From Limnohabitans sp. MORI2 (GTDB lineage Bacteria; Pseudomonadota; Gammaproteobacteria; Burkholderiales; Burkholderiaceae_C), in contig NZ_AP027058.1 in the NCBI RefSeq assembly GCF_027925025.1, positions 496,001-560,000 of the forward strand: a stretch of 64,000 nucleotides of DNA, read 5' to 3'. Position 1 is the first letter of the stretch; each line of letters opens with the position of its first letter. The position numbers and the translations under genes are program-made. Below the pieces are notes generated by a model, which was not told the DNA's origin, ran no database searches, and was given only the letters and a program-made list of their open reading frames with translations. Below, one piece after another: positions 1-8,900 of this stretch.

Positions 1-67
1 AAAGTTCTTCCTGCTGGCGCCGATTGAAGGCGAACCCCGCTATTTCTATGGGGTAAAGGCGGTTCTT

Positions 68-463
68 ATGGGAAATGAAATTCAACCGAAAGTACCTCAG
101 CCAGCGCTAGCTCGGCCTGAGGTGGCTGTCATGGCGATGGGCTCTAAAGCGCCTGTGGGTACAACGCCGTCTGAACATCCCAAAGACAAAGAAGTGCCAA
201 GCATTCCTAAGCCTGTCATCAAATTTGATGAAGAGCACGCACGCAAGAATTTAGAAGAGGCACTGCAAAAGCTCAATGACATGATGAAAGACAGCGGTCG
301 CATGTTGAGCTTCACGATGGACGTCAAGTTAGGTCGTCCCATCGTCTTCGTCAAAAACATGGCCAATGGCGAAGTGGTGCGCCAAATCCCCAATGAAGTG
401 GTGGTGCGTGTTGCACATGGCATTGAAGATTTCAAAGGCATGCTGCACAACGCGGCTGCTTAA
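68..463 (+). CDS. flaG: FlaG family flagellar protein
   Basis: A 131-residue protein of the FlaG family, which is associated with flagellin and filament-length control in polar flagella. The first ~45 residues are Pro/Ala-rich and disordered-looking. The conserved part runs from about residue 55 to the end, with a predicted amphipathic helix (LEEALQKLNDMM) followed by the beta-rich segment typical of FlaG (MDVKLGRPIVFVKN, RQIPNEVVVRV). An AAAGG lies 8 bases before the ATG. The reading frame stays open to the left edge of the window, so a longer N-terminus cannot be fully excluded, but the upstream residues do not look like FlaG. It precedes a flagellin gene in the same direction. Confidence 0.88.
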   Translation: MGNEIQPKVPQPALARPEVAVMAMGSKAPVGTTPSEHPKDKEVPSIPKPVIKFDEEHARKNLEEALQKLNDMMKDSGRMLSFTMDVKLGRPIVFVKNMANGEVVRQIPNEVVVRVAHGIEDFKGMLHNAAA

Positions 464-519
464 GCCATACGCCAAGTGGTGTATTGCCCATTTTTTACAA
501 AATTTTTTCAGAAAACCAC

Positions 520-546
520 TCAAGTAATTTCCCAGCATACCGAATC
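520..546 (+). promoter_or_regulatory. candidate sigma28 (FliA) promoter of flagellin 1
   Basis: TCAA, 15 bases, then ACCGAATC. The TAAA-N15-GCCGATAA consensus is matched in three of four -35 bases and in the CCGA core. It would put the transcript start about 60 bases before the flagellin ATG. This is the most degenerate of the sigma28-like sites assigned here to plus-strand genes. Confidence 0.42.
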
Positions 547-613
547 ACTGGCTATCAGGAAATGAAATTCTTGAAATCTTTAACCCTCTCTCTGGACTTT
601 TAGGAGAAACACC

Positions 614-2746
614 ATGTCCGTTATCAACACCAACGTCAAAGCATTGACAGCGCAAGCATCTATGAGCAATGTCGAGAAATTGACTGCAACGACCATGGAG
701 CGTCTCTCCACAGGTCTGCGCATCAACAGCGCCAAAGACGACGCTGCTGGCCTTGCTATCACCAACCGCATGACATCGCAAATCCGTGGTTACGCAGTTG
801 CCATCCGCAACTCTAACGACGGTATCTCGATGGCTCAAACCGCTGAAGGCGCGATGGGTCAAGTCACCAACATGCTGCAACGCATGCGTGAACTGTCTGT
901 GCAAGCTGCTACCGGTTCTGTGAACGACCAAGACCGCGTGTCGATCCAACAAGAAGTGGATCAACTCAAGGCCGAAATCGACAACGTCGCGAACAAGACC
1001 AACCACAACAACATCAAGTTGTTGGACGGCAGCGCCGGCAAGATCGTCTTGCAAACTGGCACCAACGCCAACGACACCATGAACATCGCTTTCGGTTCTG
1101 TGAAGACCAAAGACATCGGTATGGGCTCACGTGCTTCGTTGTCTTCTGTGGCAACAAACTATGACGCTGCCTCCACTGCTGCGCCAGCATTGGCCGATGG
1201 CGACCTGATCTTGAACGGCGTGGTGGTCGGTGCCTCTTTGGCCACTGACGACACCAAGTCTTTCGACAGCAATGCCTCTAGCGCGATTTCTAAAGCTGCT
1301 GCTATCAACCGCGTGTCTGCCCAAAGCGGCGTGACAGCCACTGTCAACCAAACGACCGTTCACGGTAGCGTGATGACTGCGGCCGCAACAACTGGCATCA
1401 CAGTCAAGATCAACGGTGTAGATACCGCTGCATTCGCCACATCGGATGATGCAGAACTCTCACGTGCTTCAGTTGTGACAGCGATCAACAACATTTCCGG
1501 TCAAACGGGTGTGAAAGCAATCAACACACACGACGACAGCAAAGGCGTGGTGTTGGTGGCGGAAGATGGTCGCAACATCACCATCACAACAACCACATCC
1601 GAAGCTGTGACAGGTTTGGCTGTGACTGGTAAGACTTACGAAGGTACTTATGAGTTGAACACTCAAGATGGTCGTGCCATCAATGTGTCTAGCAATGTGT
1701 CAGGTACCTTGTCTAACTCTGGTTTGAACTTTGGCAGCTTCAAAGCCGATACAGCTCAAGCAGTGACATTGACACGCGCTGGCCACACTGGCACAGCAGG
1801 CCCAGTCAGCGGTGACGCAGCAGGCGCCTTGAAAGGCAACACCTTGGTGATCAACGGTGTGGGTATCGATGCAGCCAATGCCAACGACGATCAAGCGTCT
1901 GTGGATGAGTCTGTGGTTGGTTCCTCTTCTAAATCAGCTAGCGCGATTGCAATCGCTGCAGCGATCAACAAGAAAACTGGCATGACTGGCGTGACAGCAA
2001 CTGCTGAAGCCAACACATTGCGCGGTTCTAGCTTTACGGCTGGCGTGGTGACCAACGTCAACTTGAACGGTGTTGACATTGCCATGAATTTGGGCGCTGA
2101 TTCCAAGCGTGACGATGTCTTGAATGCCTTGAATGCTTACCAAGGTCAAACTGGTGTGGTGGCCACTGCATGGGGTGACGGCATTACCTTGACTGCAGCC
2201 GATGGTCGTAACATCACGATTGACGTGGCCGGTGCAGGCGGTGCTGATGCCTTGGGTCTGACAGGTGTGGATGTCGGTGCAGTCGGTGACGGCACAGCTG
2301 CTGTGGCTTACTACTCGACCGTGAAACTGTCATCTGACAAAGCTTTCTCAGTTGAGAGCGGTTCTGAAGGCAACGACAACTTTGCCAACCTCGGTTTCCG
2401 TCGCGGCACGTTCGGTGGCTCAGACAACGCCCTCAAGATTGCTGACTTGGACGTGACCTCACAAGCGGGTGCCACCGAAGCCTTGAAGGCCATCGATGCA
2501 GCACTGACCACTGTGGCTGCTGACCAAGCCCGTGCCGGTGCCTTCCAAAACCGTTTGGAAGCCGTGGTGTCTAACTTGACTGAGTCGAACCAAAACATGT
2601 CTGCTTCTCGCAGCCGTATCTTGGACACAGACTACGCGACAGAAACCACCAACATGGCGCGTAACCAGATCATTTCGCAAGCTGCCACAGCGATGTTGGC
2701 GCAAGCGAACCAATCTTCCCAGTCTGTCTTGTCGCTCTTGAAGTAA
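614..2746 (+). CDS. fliC: Flagellin 1 with expanded Flagellin_IN central region
   Basis: Filament subunit of 710 residues. The N-terminal D0/D1 region (about 1-165) begins MSVINTNVKALTAQ and carries the canonical LSTGLRINSAKDDAAGLAI segment. The C-terminal D1/D0 region (about 620-710) ends in QANQSSQSVLSLLK. The middle ~450 residues are Thr/Ser/Ala-rich and contain several Flagellin_IN-type repeats, recognisable by recurring NGV, AAAIN and SGQTGVKA/TGVTAT motifs and by two DGRNITI copies. Most enterobacterial flagellins are near 500 residues, so the variable domain is enlarged. The start is supported by AGGAG 8 bases before the ATG. A strong terminator follows at once, so the gene is probably monocistronic. 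Confidence 0.96.
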   Translation: MSVINTNVKALTAQASMSNVEKLTATTMERLSTGLRINSAKDDAAGLAITNRMTSQIRGYAVAIRNSNDGISMAQTAEGAMGQVTNMLQRMRELSVQAATGSVNDQDRVSIQQEVDQLKAEIDNVANKTNHNNIKLLDGSAGKIVLQTGTNANDTMNIAFGSVKTKDIGMGSRASLSSVATNYDAASTAAPALADGDLILNGVVVGASLATDDTKSFDSNASSAISKAAAINRVSAQSGVTATVNQTTVHGSVMTAAATTGITVKINGVDTAAFATSDDAELSRASVVTAINNISGQTGVKAINTHDDSKGVVLVAEDGRNITITTTTSEAVTGLAVTGKTYEGTYELNTQDGRAINVSSNVSGTLSNSGLNFGSFKADTAQAVTLTRAGHTGTAGPVSGDAAGALKGNTLVINGVGIDAANANDDQASVDESVVGSSSKSASAIAIAAAINKKTGMTGVTATAEANTLRGSSFTAGVVTNVNLNGVDIAMNLGADSKRDDVLNALNAYQGQTGVVATAWGDGITLTAADGRNITIDVAGAGGADALGLTGVDVGAVGDGTAAVAYYSTVKLSSDKAFSVESGSEGNDNFANLGFRRGTFGGSDNALKIADLDVTSQAGATEALKAIDAALTTVAADQARAGAFQNRLEAVVSNLTESNQNMSASRSRILDTDYATETTNMARNQIISQAATAMLAQANQSSQSVLSLLK

Positions 2747-2783
2747 TCAAGAAGCGTATCCAGCCCAAGCGATTGGGCGTGAC

Positions 2784-2814
2784 AAAAAAAGCGAGCCCTG
2801 TGCTCGCTTTTTTT
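2784..2814 (+). terminator. Rho-independent terminator after flagellin 1
   Basis: A perfect inverted repeat (GCGAGC with GCTCGC around a CCTGT loop) is flanked by a run of seven A on the left and seven T on the right. The stem extends through the A/T runs, so it could work in both directions. Confidence 0.9.
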
Positions 2815-2829
2815 ATTTTCAAAATTCAC

Positions 2830-2856
2830 TAAAGCTCTGGCAACTCATGTCGATAT
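2830..2856 (+). promoter_or_regulatory. sigma28 (FliA) promoter of giant repeat protein 1
   Basis: TAAAGCTC, an 11-base spacer, then GTCGATAT. Against the classical TAAAGTTT-N11-GCCGATAA this matches 6 of 8 bases in each half with exact spacing. It lies between the flagellin terminator and the giant gene, with a leader of about 78 bases. This is the main evidence that the giant gene is a late flagellar gene. Confidence 0.75.
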
Positions 2857-2880
2857 GGAAGAGACGAAACCCTGCAAGGG

Positions 2881-2905
2881 CAGCATCTTGCTGAGCAAGA
2901 CGCTG
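2881..2905 (+). promoter_or_regulatory. Leader hairpin upstream of giant repeat protein 1
   Basis: CAGC-A-TCTTGC pairs with GCAAGA-C-GCTG around a three-base TGA loop: a ten-pair stem with one A/C mismatch. Outer GGG and CCC bases could extend it. It sits in the predicted 5' leader about 36 bases before the ATG, with no T-run after it, so it is more likely an mRNA stability or translation element than a terminator. Its function is unknown. Confidence 0.45.
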
Positions 2906-2940
2906 CTGTTGCCCCTCCATTAGTGAGAAAAGAGCACATC

Positions 2941-5900
2941 ATGGCCAACACAATTAATAACTTTAGTAATCCAGCTGTCACATTCCGCAATGTCACGGCG
3001 CCCGCTAAAGTCACTGCCACCACAGACATTTCTTTGTACACGGCCGACCAGATCAAAGCTTTGACGGCAGGAGAGGTGGCAGGGTTGACAGAAGACCAGG
3101 TGTCTTCTGTTGGCATTTCCGCCATGTCGGGCTTTACGGTGAAACAGCTCTCAGTCATGTCCGCTGCCAATGTCGCGGCGATGAGTGATGCCCAAGTGGC
3201 CGCCTTGAGCAACACCCAGCTTTCGGGTTTTGGCGCAACGCAAATGGGGGCGTTGACCTCGTCACAAATCAATTCATTCACGACGTCACAGCTCACGGCG
3301 CTCAAAGGCAACCAAATTGCATCTCTCAAGGCGAACCAAATCGGTAAGGTCGATAACGCGCAACTGAGTGCACTGACTTCTAGCCAAATTCAAGCCTTGA
3401 CCACAGATCAAATTGTCAATTTGATCGCCGATCAGTTGGGTGCTTTGGGGACTTCACAGATTGCAAGCTTCAAAGATTCTCAAATCAAAGCCATTGAAAC
3501 ACGCGACATCAATGGGTTGACAACAGACCAAGTGGTGGCCATGAGCTTGAACCACATCAAGTCTCTGAGTACAGGGCAGTTGCGTGCCATGAGCACCGAT
3601 CAAATTCAAGCCATTGAGAGCAAGGACTTCGTGGCCATGAGCGCAGCTCAGTTGGACGCGTTCACCTCCACTCAGTTGGCAGGCTTGACCAGCGCGCAGC
3701 TCAACGCGATGACCGTCACACAACTGGCGTCCCTTGATGACACACAAATTCAATCTTTGACAACGGCTCAGATTGCCAATTTGAATACCACCCAAGTTAG
3801 CCGTCTGAAGGCCAGCCAGGTTAATGCGCTGAGCAGTGCGCAGTTGACAGCCCTGACCAGCACTCAGCTGAAAGCCTTGAGCGTTACGGCCTTAGAGACG
3901 TTGGACAGTACCGACATGACGTCGCTCACGACCACGGAAGTGGCCGCATTGACCACGGCTCAAATCAAAGGTTTGAGCTCTAACTTTGTGGCGGGTTTGA
4001 GCACATCACAAATCCGTAACTTGACAACCGATCAAGTTCAAAACCTGTCTGCCTCTGCTTTGTCGGCGTTCACTGAAACCCAAATTCAAGCATTGAGCAC
4101 CAACCAGATACAGGCCATCACCATTACTCAACTTAAAGGGTTGACCCCTGATAAGTTTGGGCAGCTCAGCACATCACAGGTTGAAAAACTGACCAATGAT
4201 CAAGTGAAAAATTTGAGCGCGGCTCAGCTGAAATCCTTTACGACAACAGGCATCTCTAAGCTAACTTCTAGTCAAGTTGGCGTTTTGACAGCCACCCAAG
4301 TCAAAGGTTTGAGCACTGCAGCGTTGGCTGCCTTGACAACCACACAAGCTCCTGGTTTAGTCGATGCGCAATTGAAAGTCTTGAGTGAGGCGCAATTGCA
4401 GGCCATGAATTCAAGCACCGTGGGTGCTTTGACCACCTCGCAAATCAAGGTGTTGTCAACATCGCAAGTCAAGTCGCTCACGACTGCCGCGACGGCAGCT
4501 TTGACATCGAGCCAAGTCAATGCGCTGAGTACCTCACAAATCAAAGCCTTGTCTGGTGATCAAATTGCGGCGCTGTCTACCACGGCCATGCATAACCTCA
4601 GTACGACCAATTTGGCTGCGCTAACTACCGCACAAGTACAAGCCCTCACCACAACAGGTATTGGTCAGCTCGACACAACGCAGGTGAGAAAACTATCGAC
4701 GGACCAGCTCAAAGCAATGACGACCACGGCGTTGGCGTCCATGAGCGTTGTACAGTTAGGAGCCCTGACCACAGCGCAAGTGAAAGGGCTGACCGCTGAG
4801 GGCTTGAACGCTTTGAATTCCACCAAGCTGCAGGCTTTGGATACCAATCAAATTGCGGCACTGACGACAACCCAAGTCAATAGTTTGTCGAGTTCACAAA
4901 TTGCAGCACTGAGCTCCGATCAGGTTGCGGCCTTGACAACCGCCCAAATTACGGGGCTTGAGGCTTCTGACTTCGCAGCCATGACAACGGCTCAGGTTCA
5001 TGCGCTGACGACCGATCAGTTGGCTGCTATGGCAACGGATGACATCGCAGCTTTGAACTCTGCGCAAGTTGTTGCCATGAGCTCAACGCAACTTCGCGCT
5101 TTGAGTTTGGCCCACGTCAAAGCCTTGGCAGCTGATGAAATTGCAGGCTTGAATTCGACCCAGTTGCAGGCCTTGACCACCAACCAAGTGAAAGCCTTGT
5201 CGACCGAAGACATGGCAGCATTGAAAACTTCACAGATTGAAAAACTGACGACAGACCAAGTGGCTGTCATTTCAGCCGCCAACATTGCCGCATTGAGCAC
5301 CGCGCAAGTGGCGAAATTTGACACCAATCAAGTGGGAGCTCTGTCTAATGGTGCCGTAGGTGCCTTGACTGCTGGTCATGTGGATGCGTTGGCTGCCAAA
5401 GTGGCCAAGTTGGATACAACACAAATTCGCTACCTCAACACCTCTGCTGTTGCTTCGTTAGACACCACACAGATGGCCGCGTTGAGCACAGCACAAGTCA
5501 AAGCTTTGACGGTTGATCAAATCGCCTCGTTGACAACGACTGCAGCAGGCAGTTTGTCTACCAACCAATTGGCTGAGCTCGGGACCGATCAAATCAACGC
5601 CTTGACTGCCGATAGCATCAAGGCTCTGGGAACCAAAGTTGCTAACTTCTCCACCTCGCAAATCAAAGGTGTGAGCACAGCGGCGATTGCCAACTTAACC
5701 AGTACACAAACTCAGGCGTTGACCACCAGCTTGATGGCGGCACTGACGACAGATCAAATCAGCGCATTCTCGACTGCGAATGTGCGTGCGATGGACACCA
5801 ACCAAATCCAGACCTTGAGCAAAGACCAAGTTTTGGCATTGGGTAGTGCACAGTTGCAAGCGTTGACAACATCACAAGTGGCCAAGATCAACACAGATCG

Positions 5901-8900
5901 CGTGGCTGCGATGCGTACTTCGCAACTGCAAGCGTTGGGGACCAGCGCCCTGGCTGGCATGACCACAGATCAGGTGGCCGCATTGACAACCGCACAGGTG
6001 GCTAGCTTGTCGACGGGGGCAGTGGCAGGACTTAACACCAATCAAGTGAACCACTTGACCAGCACTCAAGTGGCTGCGCTGAGTACCGATCAAGTACGTG
6101 CCATGGAAACTGCGGATGTGGCTGTTTTGAGTAGCACACAACTTGGTGCTCTGACCACGGCTCAGGTTGCCAGTTTGGCAACTGATCAGGTGGCTGCACT
6201 GAACTCTTCTGAGGTTGCAGGTTTGACCACAGCGAGTATGCGCACACTCAGCAGCAGTCAGCTGCAAGCCATGACGACTGCGGCGCTCAATGCACTGAAC
6301 TCGACACAAGTGGGTGGTTTGTCGACCAGCCAAATTCAGTTACTGACCACATCACAGGTGGCTGCATTGAATACAGCGGTTGTGCATGGGCTCAGCACCA
6401 CCTTGGTCAAGGCGATGGAGACTGCGGATGTTGCATCGCTGAATACAGACCAAATTACTGCGATGACTACCGATCAGGTGGTCGCCTTGACCACGGGGCA
6501 AATTCAATCGCTGACGACGGCGCAGTTGCAAGCTTTTGATCAAGCGAAGTTGCAAGCACTCAGCACAGCCCAAGTGGTGGCGTTGACGACCGATCAAGTG
6601 AAAGGTTTGACCACTACACAAGTGGGACAGCTGACGACAGACAGTGTCAAAGCGTTGACCACGGATCAAGTCTCTGCCTTGACCGAAGCGCAAATTGCTA
6701 AGCTCACCACCAACAGCATTGCTGAATTGCGTACGGCACAAATAGCAGCCCTGAGCACCGCACAAATTGCGGCCATGACGACTACCCAAGTGGCTCAATT
6801 GACCACAGCCAGCGCATCCACGCTGAGTGCTGAACAAGTGTTTGCGTTCACCACCGATCAAATCAAAAAATTGAGCACAAGTGCGACGGCAGCTCTGACT
6901 GTCACTAGTGTTGCTGCCATGGGGACTGGTCAATTGGCAGCATTGACCACTGATCAAATTCGTGCGCTCGAGACAGAAGACTTTGCCCGTTTGGATGATG
7001 CGCAAGTTGGGGCGCTGACCACAGCGCAAGTGGCGAAGCTAGAAGATGGTGACATTCAAGCCTTGGATGATCGCTTAGATAAATTCAGCACAAGCCAGGT
7101 GCAGGCGTTGACGACAGCGCATGTGGCGGTTCTGAGTTCTGACCAAGTCACTGGTTTCAGCACGGCACAACTCAATGCACTGTCCACTGAGCAATTGGTG
7201 AAAGTGTCTACATCAGCAGTGGCTCGTTTGACCACGACACAAGTTGCATCTCTGAGTTCCACCTTGCTACCAGCATTGACAACAACCCAAGTGGGTGCAA
7301 TGTCAACCAATGCGATTCGTGCCATTACTACTTCTCAAGTGACGGACTTGTTGGCGGCTCAAATCAACGCCATGACGACTTCTGGTGTCGCGAGCTTGAC
7401 CACTTCTCAGCTAGAGAAATTGAGCACCACACAGGTGGCTGGCTTGTCGAGCGACACAGTCAGGGCAATGACCACCACACAGTTGCAAGCATTCACCTCT
7501 ACGCAAGTAGCTAAGTTGGATACTTCGGTCATCGCGAACCTGAAGACCAGCCAAGTGACAGCACTCAAGACAGACCAAGTGGCTGCCTTGACAACAAACC
7601 AAGTGATCGCATTGACTACAACAGCTGTCTCTAAGTTTGACACGACACAGTTGACAGCACTGACCACCACACAAGTGCCCAAGCTTTCAAGTGATCAGGT
7701 GAAGAATTTGAGTACTGCCCAGGTGGCGGCTTTGACGACATCGCAGACCGCTGCTGTCAATACGGACGCAGTGGCGGCAATGTCTACTGCGCAAATCAAT
7801 GCCTTGACTACATCTCAAATTGCTGCGCTCAGTACCAACCAAGTGGTGGCATTGACCACCGAGCAGGTTGCTAGCATGAAGACTGAGCAAGTGGCAGCGT
7901 TGACCACCGATGGGGTGGTGGCGCTGGAGAATGCGGACATTGATGCTTTGACCACAAGTCAAGTTCGTGCGTTGACCACCTCACAAGTGTTGCAAGGCTT
8001 GTCTACCAGCGATGTGGCTCGCTTGACCACGACTCAGTTGGCAGCAATGCGCGGCAATCAAATCGCGGCGATGAGCACCGATCAAATTGCCAAGATGACC
8101 ACCGATCAAGTCAGCCATTTGACCTATGACCAAGTGGCGGCGTTGACGACATCGCAAGTGGCCAATATGGAAACAGCCGACATTGCCAAGTTGAGCGCAT
8201 CGCAAGCCGCAGCGCTTTCTACTGCGCAAATGCAGGCAATCACCACCACACAAATTGACAAGTTGGATACGTCTGTTGTTGCAGGTCTGACTAGCACGCA
8301 GCTTGCAGCCCTGAGCACCAGCCAAGTCGCGAAGTTCAGCACTGGGCAAATTGGTGCGTTGACCACCGCCCTGGTACGTGACTTGAGCACTGATCAAGTG
8401 GCAAACCTGACCACAGATCAATTACGTGCGCTAGACACAACACAGGTACAAGCGCTTGAAACCGCAGATTTGGCTGCGTTGAGTTCAACCAAAGTGAATG
8501 CTTTGAGCACTGGGCAAATTGGCGCGTTGACCACAGCACAAGCCGTGGCCTTGACCACCACGCAAATGGCTAATTTGTCGACTGGCAACTTGGCTGCTCT
8601 CAGCACTGCTGCTGTCAGTCAGTTGTTACAAGCACAAGTGGAAGCGCTGACATCAACGCAAATCAGCAAGCTCACAACTGGGCAAATCAAAGCGTTGACG
8701 ACGGGTAACGTGGCGGCATTGAGCACCACGCAAATTGCTGGCTTTGATACGACCAACCAGATTCAAGCGATCACCACAGCACAAGTGGCGGCCTTGTCGT
8801 CTGATCAAATTGTGGGCCTGAGCACTAACCAGATCCAAGTCATCAGCACGGCGCAGATCCAAGCGATGAATGTGGATCAAGTCTCCAAGTTGACAACGGG

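Noticed and set aside
1-67. End of an upstream gene at the left edge
   Set aside because: One frame reads to a stop at position 56 and another stays open into flaG, but too few residues are visible to identify either as a gene.
545-1054. 169-codon antisense frame opposite flagellin 1
   Set aside because: It lies wholly over the conserved flagellin N-terminus; it is a shadow frame with no domain or ribosome site.
2923-2940. GTG start giving six extra residues for giant protein 1
   Set aside because: The ATG at 2941 has a good ribosome site and gives an N-terminus comparable with the paralogue.
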